A stretch of DNA of 64,000 bases, taken from assembly GCA_029961685.1 (NCBI GenBank), contig JARWKL010000002.1, forward strand, positions 23,900,908-23,964,907. Reading direction: 5' to 3'. Positions 1 through 13,140 of this stretch are shown here, in pieces. Position 1 is the first letter of the stretch. The number at the start of each line of letters is the position of its first letter. The stretch is from Aristolochia californica (taxonomy: Eukaryota; Streptophyta; Magnoliopsida; Piperales; Aristolochiaceae). A program made the translations under genes and the position numbers. The notes below the pieces were generated by a model, which was not told the DNA's origin, made no database searches, and saw only the letters and a program-made list of their open reading frames with translations.

Positions 1-3
1 CAT

Positions 4-2960
4 ACGAGAAAAAAGGGAGAGTAAAACTCATGTTTGGATCTGAAAAAAAAATTGAACATCCAAAATTGAAATGCACAAATGCTGAGTGAGATAATTCCAA
101 AAAGTATCTGTGATTTTGTAGAATAGGCAAAAAGTGGGTTCTTTGGCTCTGGTAATTATACAACCACTTGAGAATTTTATTTTTTCTTCTCCTTGAAATA
201 TTTGGATCATTATTAGGTCACTTGCATCCTCAACATGTTTTTGGCTTACATATCCACCACATTTAAAGCACGTTAGGATTAGTTAGAAGTCCCTTTCCTA
301 TAAATTTTCACCAAGCTATTATAAGGGGTTGCACTAGTGGAATTTCCCAAACTTGGATAACAAAACCTTGGAGTTCATTTTTAGTGCGAGAAATAATTTT
401 TTTCACCTTCATTTATTGTAGTTTTCAAATTTTTTTCCATCCATGAACTCTAAAATTTTCAGTTTGTTGTGATCTATCTGCCTTATATCTTTTTTGTTTA
501 CGAGAAAAATGGGAGAGTGAAAACTCAAATTTGGATTTGAAAAAAATTTTGAACATCCAAAATGGAAATGCACAAATGCGGAGAGAGATAATTCCAAAAA
601 GTATCATTTCTTTTTAAGGACAAGCAAAAAGTGGGTTGTTTGGCTATGGCAAATATCCAACCACTTGAGAATTTGACTTTTTCTACTATTTGAAATTTTT
701 GGTTCATTAGGTCACTTGCATCCTCAACATGTTTCTGGCATGCATATCCACCACATTTAAACATGTTAGGATCAGTTAGAAGTCCCTTTCTTATAAAATT
801 TCACCAAGTTATTATTAGGGTTTGTATTAGTGGAATTTACCAAACATGGATAACAAAACCTTGGAGTTCATTTTTAGTGTGTGAAATAATTTTCTTCACT
901 TACATTTATTGTAGTTTTCAAATTTTTTTGCAAACATGAACTCTAAAATTTTCATTTGGTTGCGAGCTATTTGCCTTATATCTTTTTTGTTTACGAGAAA
1001 AAAGGGAGAGTGAAAAAACAAGTTTGGATCAGAAAAAAAATTTGAACATCCAAACTGGAAATGCAAAATGCTGAGAGAGATAATTCCAAAAAGTATCTGT
1101 GATTTTTAAGGACAGGTAGAAAGTGGGTTGTTTGGCTCTGATAATTATCCAACCACTTGAGAATTTGATTTTTTCTACTCCTTGAAATTTTTGTATCATA
1201 AGGTCACTTGCATCCTCAACATTTTTCTGGCATGCATATCCACCACATTTAAAGCATGTTAGGATCTGTTAGAAGTCCCTTTCCTATAAAATTCCACCAA
1301 GCTATTATTATGGGTTGTACAAGTGGAATTTCCCATACATGGATAACAAAACCTTGTCGTTCATTTTTAGTGTGTGAAATAATTTTTTTCACTTACATTT
1401 ATTATAGTTTTCAAATTTTTTTGCATACATGAATTCTAAAATTTTCATTTTGTAGCGATCTATTTGCCTTATATCATTTTTGTTTTCGAGAAAAAAGGGA
1501 GAGTGAAAACCGAAGTTTGGATCTGAAAAAAAATTTAGAGATCCAAAATGGAAATGCACAAATGCTGAAAGAGATAATTCCTAAAAGAATCTGTTATTTT
1601 TTAAGGACAGGCAAAAAGTGGTTTGTTTTGCTCTGGTAAATATCCAACCACTTGAGAATTTAATTTTTTCTACTCTTTGAAATTTTTGGATCATTATTAG
1701 GTGACTTGCATCCTCAACATGTTTCTGGCATGCATATCCACCACATTTAAAGCAAGTTAGGATAAGTTAGAAGTCCCTTCCCTATGAAATTCTACCAAGC
1801 TATTATTAGGAGTTGTACAAGTGGAATTTCCAAAACTTGGATAACAAAAACTTGGTGTTCATTTTTAATGCGTGAAATATTTGTCTTCACTTATATTTAT
1901 GATAGTTTTCAAATTTTTTTGCAGACATGAACTCTAAAATTTTCATTTTGTTGCGATCTATTTGCCTTATATATTTTTTGCTTACGAGACAAATGGGAGA
2001 TAAAAACTCAAGTTTGGATCTGAAAAAAAATTTGAACATCCAAAATTGAAATGCACAAATGCTGAGTGAGACAATTCCAAAAAGTATCTATGATTTTGAA
2101 GAATAGGCAAAAAGTGGGTTCTTTGGCTCTGGTAATTATACAACCACTTGAGAATTTGATTTTTTCTTCTCCTTGAAATGTTTGGATCAATATTAGGTCA
2201 CTTGCATCCTCAACATGTTTTTGGCTTACATATCCACCACGTTTAAAGCACGTTAGGATCAGTTAGAAGTCCCTTTCCTATAAATTTCCACCAAGCTATT
2301 ATAAGGGGTTGTACTAATGGAATTTCCCAAACTTGGATAACAAAACCTTGGAGTTCATATTTAGTGCTAGAAATAATTTTCTTCACCTACATTTATTGTA
2401 CTTTTCAAATTTTTTTCCATCCATGAACTCTAAAATTTTCATTTTGTTGTGATCTATCTGCCTTATATCTTTTTTGTTTTCGAGAAAAATGGGAGAGTGA
2501 AAACTCAAGTTTGGATCTGATAAAATTTTTGAACATCCAAAATGGAAATGCACAAATGCGGAGAGAGATAATTCCAAAAAGTATCAGTGATTTTTAAGGA
2601 CAAGCAAAAAGTGGGTTGTTTGGCTCTAGTAAATATCCAACCACTTAAGAATTTCACTTTTTCTACTATTTGAAATTTTTGGTTCATTAGGTCACTTGCA
2701 TCGTCAACATGTTTCTGGCATGCATATCCACCACATTTAAACCTGTTAGGATCAGTTAGAAGTCCCTTTCTTATAAAATTTCACCAAATTATTATTAGGA
2801 TTTGTATTAGTGGAATTTACCAAACATGGATAACAAAACCTTGGAGTTCATTTTTAGTGCGTGAAATAATTTTTTTCACTTACATTTATTGTTGTTTTCA
2901 AATTTTTTTGCAAACATGAACTCTAAAATTTTCATTTTGTTGCGATCTATTTGCCTTATA
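4..2960 (+). repeat. Two-monomer segment copied at a 1,980-bp offset
   Basis: Monomers at 4 and 500 match those at 1984 and 2480 better than they match their immediate neighbours. Shared private states include CAAAATTGAAATGC, GCTGAGTGAG, GTAGAATAGG or GAAGAATAGG, GGGTTCTTTGG, GGTAATTATAC, TTTTTGGCTTACAT and GCACGTTAGG in the first monomer. In the second they include TTTGGTTCATTAGG, TTTAAACATG or TTTAAACCTG, TTTCACCAA and TTTGTATTAGTGG. The match fades after about 970 and 2960. Monomers 993 and 1486 do not pair specially with 2973 and 3469, so only half of a four-monomer period is preserved. Confidence 0.8.
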
Positions 2961-3966
2961 TATTTTTTGTTTACGAGAAAAATGGGAGAATGAAAACTCT
3001 TGTTTGGATCTGAAACAAATTTATAACACCCAAAATGGAAATGCACAAATTCAGAGAGAGATAGTTCCAAAAAGTATCTATGATTTTTAAGGATAGGCAA
3101 AATGTGGGTTGTTTGGCTCTGGTAAATATCCAACTACTTGAGAATTTGATTTTTTCTACTCCTTGAAATTTTTGGATCACTAGGTCCACTTGAATCCTCA
3201 ACATGTTCGTGGCATGCATATCCACCACATTTAAAGCATGTTAGGATCAGTTAGAGGTCCCTTTCCTATAAAATTCCAGCAAGCTATTATTAGGGGTTGT
3301 ACTAGTGGAATTTCCCAAACATGGATAACAAAACCTTGGTTTTCATTTTTAGTGCGTGAAATAATTGTCTTCACTTACATTTATGATATTTTTAAAATTT
3401 TTTTCCATACATGAACTCTAAAATTTTCATTTTGTTGCGATCTATATGTCTTGTATCTTTTTTGTTTATGAGAAAAATGGGAGAGTGAAAACTCAAGTTT
3501 GGATCTGAAAAGAAAATAGAACATCTAAAATGGAAATTGACAAATGCTGAGAGAGATAATTCCAAAGAACTATCTGTGATGTTTAAGGATAGCAAAAAAG
3601 TGGGTTGTTTGGCTCTGGTAAATATCCAACCACTGGAGAATTTGATTTTTTCTACTCCTTGAAATTTTTGGATCATTATTAGGTCACTTGCATCCTAAGC
3701 ATGTTTCTCGCATGCATATCCACAACATTTAAAGCATGTTAGGATCAGTTAGAAGTCCCTTTCCTATAAAATTCCACCAAGATATTATTAGGGGTTGTAG
3801 TAGTGGAATTTCCAAAACATGGATAACAAAACCTTGGAGTTCTTTTTTAGTGCGTGAAAAAATATTCTTCACTTACATTTCTTATAGTTTTCAAATTTTT
3901 GTTGCATACATGAACTCTAAAATTTTCATTTTGTTGTGATCTATTTGCCTTATATCTTTTTTGTTT

Positions 3967-5934
3967 ACAAGAAAAATGGGAGAGTGAAAACTCAAGTTTG
4001 GATCTGAAAAAAAGTTTGAACATCCAAAATGGAAATGCACAAATGCGGAGAGAGATAATTTCAAAAAGTATCTGTGATTTTTTAGGCCAGGCAAAAAGTG
4101 GGTTGTTTGATTCTGGTAAATATCCAACCACTTGAGAATTTGACTTTTTCTACTCCTTGAAATTTTTGGATCATTACGTAATTTGCATCCACAACATGTT
4201 TCTAGCATGCATATCCACCACATTTAAAGCATGTTAGATTAAGTTAGAAGTCCCTTTCCTAAAAAATTCGACCAAGCTATTATTGGGTGTTGTACTAGTT
4301 GAATTTTCCAAACATGGATAACAAAACATTGGAGTTGATTTTTAGTGCGTGAAAAAATTTTCTTTACTTACATTTACTATAGTTTTCAATTTTTTTTGCA
4401 TACATGAACTCTAAATTTTCATTTTGTTGCGATCTATTTGCCTAATATCTTTTTTGTTTACGAGAAAAATGGGTGAGTGAAAACTAAAGTTTGGATCTGA
4501 AAACAAATTTGAACATCCAAAATGGAAATGCACAAATGCTGAGAGAGATAATTCCAAAAAGTATATGTGATTTTTATGGATTGGCAAAAAGTGGGTAGTT
4601 TGGCTCTGGTAAAATATCCAACCACTTGAGATTTTGTTTTTTTCTACTCCTTGAAATTTTGGGATCATTAGGTCACTTGCATCCTCAACATGTTTCTGGC
4701 ATGCATATCCACCACATTTAAAGCATGTTAGGATCAGTTAGAAGTCCCTTTCCCATAAAATTCCACCAAGCAATAGCTAAGGGTAGTACTAGTGGAATTT
4801 TCCAAACATGGATAACAAAACCTTGGATTTCATTTTTATTTTGTGAAATAATTTTCTTCACTTACATTTATTATAGTTTTTAATTTTTTTTGCATACATG
4901 AACTCTAAAATTTTCATTTTGATATGCCTTTTATCTTTTTTGTTTACGAGCAAAATGGGAGAGTGAAAACTCAAGTTTGGATCTGAAAAAAAATTTTAAC
5001 ATCCAATATCGAAATGCACAAATGCTGAGAGAGATAATTCCAAAAAGAATCTGTGATTTTCAAGGATAGGCTAAAAGTGGGTTCTTTGGCTCTGGTAAAT
5101 ATCCAACCACTTGAGAATTTGATTTTTTCTACTCCTTGAAATTTTTGGATCACTTTTAGGTCACTTGCATCCTAAGCATGTTTCTAGCTTGCATATCCAC
5201 CACATTTAAAGCATGTTAGGATCACTTAGAAGTCCCTTTCCTATAAAATTCCACCAAGTTATTATTAGGGGTTGTACTAGTAGAATTTCCCGAACATGGA
5301 TAACAAAACCTTGGAGTTTTTTTTTAGTGCGTGAAATAATATTCTTCACTTACAGTTATTATAGTTTTCAAATTTTTTTGCATACATGAACTCTAAAATT
5401 CTTATTTTGTTGCGATCTATTTGCCTTATATTTTTTTGTTTACGAGAAAAATGGGAGAGTGAAAACTAAAGTTTGGATCTGAAAAAACGTGTGGACATCC
5501 AAAATGGAAATTCACAAATGCGGAGAGAGATAATTCCAAAAAGTATCTGTGATTTTTTAGGCCAGGCTAAAAGTGGGTTGTTTGACTTTGGTAAATATCC
5601 AACCACTTGAGAATTTGACTTTTTCTACTCCTTCAATATTTTGGATCATTACATCACTTGCATCCTCAACATGTTTCTGGCATGCATATCCACCACATTT
5701 AAAGCATGTTAGATTAAGTTAGAAGTCCCTTTCCTAAAAAATTCCACCAAGCTATTATTTGGTGTTGTACTAGTTGAATTGCCCAAACATGGATAACAAA
5801 ACATTAGATTTGATTTTTAGTGCGTGAAATAATGTTCTTCACTTACATTTGCTATAGTTTTCAATTTTTTTTTCATACATGAACTCTAAACTTTTCATTT
5901 TGTTGTGATCTATTTGCCTTATATCTTTTTTTTA
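3967..5934 (+). repeat. m1-m2-m3-m1 higher-order segment (period ~1,475 bp)
   Basis: The monomers at 3967 and 5442 (m1) share GCGGAGAGAG, TTTTTTAGGCCAGG, GTTAGATTAAG, CCTAAAAAATTC, GGTGTTGTACTAG with TTGAATT, and AAAACATT followed by a TTGATTTTTAG segment. Between them lie m2 (4460: TTTTGGGATCATT, TTTCCCATAAAATTCC) and m3 (4946: TTTTAACATCCAATAT, preceded by a shortened GATATGCC). The same three variants reappear at 23919 and 24414 (m2-like), 24908 (m1-like) and 25381 (m3-like), about 20 kb away and in a different order. Confidence 0.75.
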
Positions 5935-7340
5935 CGAGAAAAATGGGAGATTGAAAACTCAAGTTTGGATCTGAAAAAAAATTTGAACATCCAAAATGGA
6001 AATGCACAAATGCTGAGAGAGATAATTCCAAAAAGTATCAGTGATTTTTAAGGATAGGCAAAAAGTGGGTTGTTTGGCTCTGGTAATCCAAACACTTGAG
6101 AATTTGATTTTTTCTTCGCCTTGAATTTTTGGATCATTAAGTCACTTGAATCCTCAACAAGTTTCTGGCATGCATATCCACCACATTTAAAGCATGTTAG
6201 GATCAGTTAGAAGTCCCTTTCCTATAAAATTCCCCCAAGCTATTATTAGGGGTTGTACTAGTGGAATTTCCCAAACATGGATAACAAAACCTTGGAGTTC
6301 ATTTTTAGTGTGTTAAATAATTTTCTTCACTTACATTTATTTTAGTTTTCAAATTTTTTTTCATATATGAACTCTAAAATTTTGATTTTGTTGCGATCTT
6401 TTTGCCTTATATCTTTTTTTATTAGGAGAAAAATCGGGGAGTGAAAACTCAAGATTGGATTTGAAAAAAAATTTGCACATCCAAAATGGAAATGCACAAA
6501 TTCTGAGGGAGATAATTCCAAAAAGTACCTGTGATTTTTGATGATTGGCAAAAAGTGGTTTTTTTGGCTCTTGTAAATATCCAACCTTTTGAGAATTTGA
6601 TTTTTTCTACTCCTTGAATTTTTTGGCTCATTAGGTCACTTGCATCCTCAATATGTTTCTGGCATGCATATCCACCACATTTAAAGCATGTTAGGATCAG
6701 TTAGAAGTCCCTTTCCTATAAAATTCCACCAAGCTATTATAAGGGGTTGTACTAGTGGAATTTCCCAAACATGGATAACTAAACCTTGGTGCAATTTTCT
6801 AGCGCGTGAAATAATTTTCTTCACCAACATTTATTATAGTTTTCAAAATTTTTTTCCATACTTGAACTCTAAAATTTTCATTTTGATGCGATCTATTTGC
6901 CTTATATCTTTTTGGTCTACGAGAAAAATGGGAGAGTGAAAACTTAAGTTTGCATCTAGAAAAAAATTTGAACATCCAAAATCGAAATGCACAAATGCTG
7001 AGAGAGATAATTCCAAAAAGTATCTGGGATTTTTAAGGATATGAAAAAAGTGGGTTGGATGGCTCTGGTAAAATATTTAACCACTAGAAAATTTGATTTT
7101 TTCTACTGCTTGAAATTTTTGGATCATTATTAGGTCACTTCGATCCTCAACATGTTTCTGGCATGCATAACCACCACTTTTAAAGCATGTTTGGATCAGT
7201 TAGAAGTCCCTTTCCTATAAAATTCCACCAAGCTATTATTAGGGGTTGTACTAGTGGAATTTCCCAAACATGGATAACAAAACCTTGGAGTTCATTTTTA
7301 GTTGGTGAAATAATTTTCATCACTTACTTTTGTTATAGTT

Positions 7341-7469
7341 TTCAAATTTTTTTGCATACATGAACTCTAAAATTTTCATTTTGTTGTGATCTACTTACCT
7401 TATATCTTTTTTGTTTACGAGAAAAATGGGAGAGTGAAAACTCAAGTTTGCATCTAAAAAAAATTTGAA
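7341..7469 (+). repeat. Inverted A/T-tract motif spanning the monomer junction (A exemplar)
   Basis: TTCAAATTTTTTT (7341-7353) near the end of one monomer is the exact complement in reverse of AAAAAAATTTGAA (7457-7469) near the start of the next, 103 bases apart. Both motifs are among the best kept parts of the unit, so most adjacent monomers carry the pair, often with one mismatch. Confidence 0.7.
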
Positions 7470-8254
7470 CATCCAAAATGGAAATGCACAAATGCTGAGA
7501 GAGATAATTCCAAAAAGTATCTGTGAGTTTTAAACATAAGCAAAAAGTGAGTTGTTTGGCTCTGGTAAATATCCAACCACATGAGAATTTGATTTTTTCT
7601 ACTCGTTAAAATTTTTGGATCATTATGTCACTTGCATCCTCAACATGTTTCTAGCATGCATATCCACCACATTTAAAGCTTGTTAGGATCTGTTAGAAGT
7701 CCCTTTCCAATAAAATTCCACCTAGCTATTATTACGGGTTGTACAAGTGGAATTTCCCAAACTTGGATAACAAAACCTTGGAGTTCATTTTTAGTGCATG
7801 AAATAATTTTCTTCACTTACATTTATTATGGTTTTCAATTTTTTTTGCACACCTGTACTCAAAAATTTTCATTTTGCTGCAATCTATTTGCCTTATATCT
7901 TTTTTGTTTACGAGAAAAAATCGGAGAGTGAAAACTGAAGTTTGGATCTGAAAAAAAATTTGAACATCCAAAAAGGATATGAACAAATGCTGAGAGAGAT
8001 AATTCCAAAAAGTATCTGTGATTTTTAAGGATAGGCAAAAAGTGGGTTGTTTGGCTCAGGTAAAATATCCAACCACTTGAGAATTTGATTTTTTCTACTC
8101 CTTGAAATTTTTGGATCATTAGGTCACTCGCATCCTCAATATGTTTATGGCTTGCATATCCACCACTTATAAAGCATGTCAGGAACAGTTAGAAGTCTGT
8201 TTCCTATAAAACTCCACGATGTTAATTCTAGGGGTTGTACAAGTGGAATTTCCC

Positions 8255-8275
8255 AAACATGGATAAAAAATTTGA
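8255..8275 (+). other. Deletion junction (~669 bp) fusing x1 to x3
   Basis: At 8261-8270 the x1 tail CATGGATAA passes directly into AAAATTTGAACATCC of an x3-type monomer; the downstream GCTAAGAGAG and GTTTTTGTGA states are x3. In the intact copy at 13141-14610 the same interval is 1,469 bases, against 800 here, so 669 bases (one monomer plus ~175) are missing. A run of A at both ends gives a few bases of possible microhomology. Confidence 0.85.
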
Positions 8276-11159
8276 ACATCCAAAATGGAAATGCACAAAT
8301 GCTAAGAGAGATAATTCCAAAAAGTTTTTGTGATTTTTAAGAATAGGCAAAAAGTGGGTTGTTTGGCTTTGGTAAATATCGAACCACTTGAGAATTTGAT
8401 TTTTTCTACTCCATGAAATTTTTGGATCATTAGGTCACTTGCATCCTCAAGATGTTTCTGGCATGCATATCCACTACATTTAAAGCATGTTAGGCTCAGT
8501 TAGCAGTCCCTTTCCCATGAAATTCCACCAAGTTATTAATAGAGGTGGTACTAGTGTAATTTTCCAAACATGGATAACAAAACCTTGGAGTTCATTTTTA
8601 GTGTGTGAAATAATTTTCTTCACTTACATTTATTGTAGTTTTCAAATTTTTTTGCATAAGTGAACTCTAAAAGTTTCATTTTGTTGCGATCTATTTGCCT
8701 TTTTTTTTTACGAGAAAAATGGGATAGTGAAAACTCAAGTTTGGATCTCAAAAAAAATTTGAACATACAAAATAGAAATGCACAAATGATCAGAGAGATA
8801 ATTCCAAAAAATATCTGTGATTTTTAAGGATAGGCAAAAAGTGGGTTGTTTGGCTCTGGTAAAATATCCAACCACTTGAGAATTTGATTTTTTCTTTTGC
8901 TTGAAATTTTTAGATCATTAGCTCACTTGCATCCTCAACATGTTTTTGGCATGCATATCCACCACATTTAAAGCATGTTAGGATCAGTTAGAACTCCCTT
9001 TCCTATAAAATTCCACCAAGCTATTATTAGGGGTGGTATTAGTGGAATTTCCCAAACTTGGATAACAAAACCTTGGAGTTCATTTTTAGTGCGTGAAAAA
9101 ATTTTCTTCACTTACATTTATTATAGTTTTAAAATTTTTTTGCACACATGAATTCTAAAATGGCATTTTGTTGCAATCTATTTGCCTTTTATCTTTTTTG
9201 TTTACGAGAAAAATTGCGGAGTGAAAAATGAAGTTTGGATCAGAAAAAAAATTTGAACATACAAAATGGAAATGCACAAATGATGAGAGAGATAATTCCA
9301 AAAAGTATCTATGATTTTTAAGGATAGGCAAAATGTGGGTTGTTTGGCTCTGGTAAATATCCAACCACTTGAGAATTTTATTTTTTCTACTCTTTGAAAT
9401 TTTTGGATCATTAGCTCACTTGCATCCTCAACATGTTCTAACATGCATATCCACCACATTTAAAGCATGTTAGGATCAGTTAGAACTCCCTTTCATATAA
9501 AATTCCACCAAGCTATTATTAGGGGTTGTACTAGTGGAATTTCCCATACTTGGATAACAAAACCTTGGAGTTCATTTTTAGTGCATGAAATAATTTTCTT
9601 CACTAACATTTATTATAGTTTTCAATTTTTTTTGCAGACCTGAACTCAAAAATTTTCATTTTGCTGCAATCTATTTGCCTTATATCTTTTTTGTGTACGA
9701 GAAAAATCAAAGAGTGAAAACTGAAGTTTGGATCTGAAAAAAAATTTGAACATCCAAAAAGGATATGAACAAATGCTGAGAGAGATAATTCCAAAAAGTA
9801 TCTGTGATTTTTAAGGATTGGCAAAAAGTGGGTTGTTTGGCTTTGGCAAAATATCCAACAACTTGAGAATTAGATTTTTTCAACTTGAAATTTTTTGATC
9901 ATTAGGTCACTTGCATCCTCCAAATGTTGATGGCATGCATATTCACCACATTTAAAGCATGTCAGGTAGAGTTAGAAGTCTCTTTCCTATAAAACTCCAC
10001 GAAGCTAATACTAGGGGTTGTACTAGTGGAATTTCCCAAACATGGATAACAAAACCATGGAGTTCATTTTTTGTGTGTAAAATAATTTTCTTCACTTACA
10101 TTTATTATAGTTTTCAAGTTATTTTGCATACATGAATTCTAAAATTTTCATTTTGTTTCGATCTATTTTCCTTATATATGTTTCCCTTACGAGAAATATG
10201 GGTGAGTAAAAATTCAAGTTAGGATCTGAAAAAAAATTTGTAAATCCAAAATGGAAATGCACAAGATAATTCCAAAAAGTAACTGTGATTTTAAAGGATT
10301 GGCAGAAAGTGGGTTGTTTGGCTCTGGTAAAATATCCAACCAGTTGACAATTTCATTTTTTCTACTCCTTGAAATTTTTGGATAATTAGGTCACTTGCAT
10401 TCTCAACATATTTCTAGCATGCATATCCACCACATTTAAAGCATCTTAGGATCTGTTAGAAGTGCTTTCCCTATAAAATTCCACCAAGCTATTATTAGGG
10501 GTGGAACTAGTGGAATTTCCCAAACATGGATAACAAAACCATGGAGTTCATTTTTAGTGCGTGAAATAATTTTCTTCACTTACATTTATTAAAGTTTTCA
10601 AATTTTTTTTGCACACATGAACTCTAAAATGTCATTTTGTTGCGATCCATTTGCCTTTTATCCTTTTTGTTTACGAGAAAAATTGGAGAGTAAAAAATGA
10701 AGTTTCGATCTGAAAAAAAATTTGAACATCCAAAATGGAAATGCACAAATGCTAAGAGAGATAGTTCCAAAAAGTATCTGTGATTTTTAAGGATAGGCAA
10801 AAAGTGGGTTGTTTGGCTCTGGTACAACCACTTGAGAATTTGATTTTTTCTTCTGCTTGAAATTTTTAGATCATTAGCTCACTTCGATCCTCAACATGTT
10901 TTTGTCATGCATATCCACCACATTTAAAGCATGTTAGGATCAATTAGAAGTCCCTTTCCTATAAAATTCCACAAAGCTATTATTAGGGGTGGTATTAGTG
11001 GAATTTTCCAAACATGGATAATAAAACCTTGGAGTTCATTTTTAGTACGTGAAATAATTTTCTTGACTAACATTTACTGTAGTTTTCAAATTTTTTTGCA
11101 TACGTGAGCTCTAAAATTTTCATTTTGTTCCGATCTATTTGCTTTATATCTTTTTGTTT

Positions 11160-13140
11160 ACGAGAAAAATGGGAGAGAGAAAAGTCGAGTTTGGATCTGA
11201 AAAACAATTTGAAGATCCAAAATGGAAATGCAAAATTGCTGAGAGGGATAATTCTAAAAAGTATCTATGATTTTAAAGGATAGGCAAAAAGTGGGTTGTT
11301 TGGCACTGGAAAATATCCAACCACTTGAGAATTTGATTTTTTCTACTCCTTCAAATTTTTGGATCATTCTTAGGTCACTTGCATCCTCAACATGTTTCTG
11401 GCATGCATATCCACCACATTTGAAGCACGTTAGGATCTGTTTGAAGTCCCATTCCTATAAAATTCCTCCAAGCTAGTATTAGGGGTTGTACTAGTGGAAT
11501 TTCCCAAACATGGAAAACAAAACCTTGGAGTTCATTTCTAGTGCGTGAAATAATTTTCTTCACTTATATTTATTATAGTTTTAATTTTTTTTGCATACAT
11601 GAACTCTTAAATTTTCATTTTATAGCGATCTATTTGCATTATATCTTTTTTGTTTACAAGAAAAATGGGAGAGTGAAAAGTCAAGTTTGCATCTGAAAAA
11701 AAAATTTGAACTTCCAAAATGGAAATACACAAATGCTGAGAGAGATAATTCCAAAAAGTATCTATGAGTTTTAAGAATAGGCAAAAAATGGGTTGTTTGG
11801 CTCTGGTAAATGTCCAACCACTTGAGAATTTGATTTTTTATACTCTTTAAAATTTTCTGATCATTAGGTCTCTTGCATCCTCAACATGTTTTTGGCATGC
11901 ATATCCACCACATTTAAAGCATGTTAGAATTTGTTAGAAGTCCCTTTCATATAAAATTCCACCGAGCTATTATTAGGGGTGGTATTTGTGGAATTTCCCA
12001 AACATGGATAATAAAACCTTGGAGTTCATTTTTAGTATGTGAAATAATTTTCATCACTAATATTTATTGTAGTTTTCAAATTTTTTTGCATACGTGAACT
12101 CTAAAATTTTCATTTTGTAGCGATCTATCTGCCTTATATCTTTTTTGTTTACGTGAAAAATGGGAGACTGAAAACCCAAGTTTGGATCTGAAAAAAAAAT
12201 TGAACATCCAAAATGGAAATGCACAAATGCTGAGAGAGATAATTCCAAAAAGTATCTGTGAGTTTTAAGAATAGGCAAAAAGTGGGTTGTTTGGCTCTGG
12301 TAAATATTCAACCAATAGAGAATTTGATTTTTTCTATTGTTTGAAATTTTTGGATCGTTAGGTCACTTGCATGCTCAACATGTTTCTGGCATGGATATCC
12401 ACCACATTTAAAGCATGTTAGGATCACTTAGAAGTCCCTTTCCTATAAAATTCCACCAAGTTATTATTAGGGGTTGTACTAGTGGAATTTCCGTTACATG
12501 GATAAAAAAACCTTGGAGTTCATTTTTAGTGCGTGAAATAATTTTCTTCACATACATATATTATAGTTTTCAAATTTTTTTGCTTTCATGAACTCTAAAA
12601 TTTTCATTTTGTTCCGATCTATTTGCTTTATATCTTTTTGTTTACGAGAAAAATGGGAGAGAGGAAAGTCAAGTTTGGATCTGAAAAACAATTTGAAGAT
12701 TCAAAATGGAAATGAAAAATTATTGAGAGGGATAATTCTAAAAAGTATCTGTGATTTTAAAGGATAGGCAAAAAGTGGGTTGTTTGGCTCTGGAAAATAT
12801 CCAACCACTTGAGAATTTGATTTTTTCTACCCCTTCAAATTTTTGGATCATTATTAGGTCACTTGCATCCTCAACATGTTTCTGGCATGGATATCCACCA
12901 CATTTAAAGCATGTTAGGATCTGTTAGAAGTCCCTTTCCAATAAAATGCCACCAAGCTATTATTAGGGGTTGTACTAGTGGAATTTCCCATACTTAGATA
13001 ACAAAACCTTGGAGTTCATTTTTAGTGCATGAAATAATTTTCTTCACATACATTTATTATAGTTTTCAAATTTTTTTGCATACCTAAACTAAAAAATTTT
13101 CATTTTCCTGCAATCTTTTTGCCTTGTATCTTTTTTGTTT
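11160..13140 (+). repeat. y trimer (y1-y2-y3-y1, period ~1,484 bp) inside the x block
   Basis: Monomers at 11160 and 12644 (y1) share TTGTTCCGATC, TTTGCTTTATATC, GAAAAACAATTTGAAGAT, GAGAGGGATAATTC and CTGGAAAATATCC with CCTTCAAATTTTTGG. Between them y2 (11656) and y3 (12151) share GAGTTTTAAGAATAGG. The y trimer interrupts the x pentamer between x3/x4 and x1. The monomer at 10673 starts as x3 and ends as x4 (ATTAGCTCACTT, GGGGTGGTATTAG), the mark of an exchange at this boundary. y1-like monomers also occur alone at 19017 and 28733. Confidence 0.72.
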
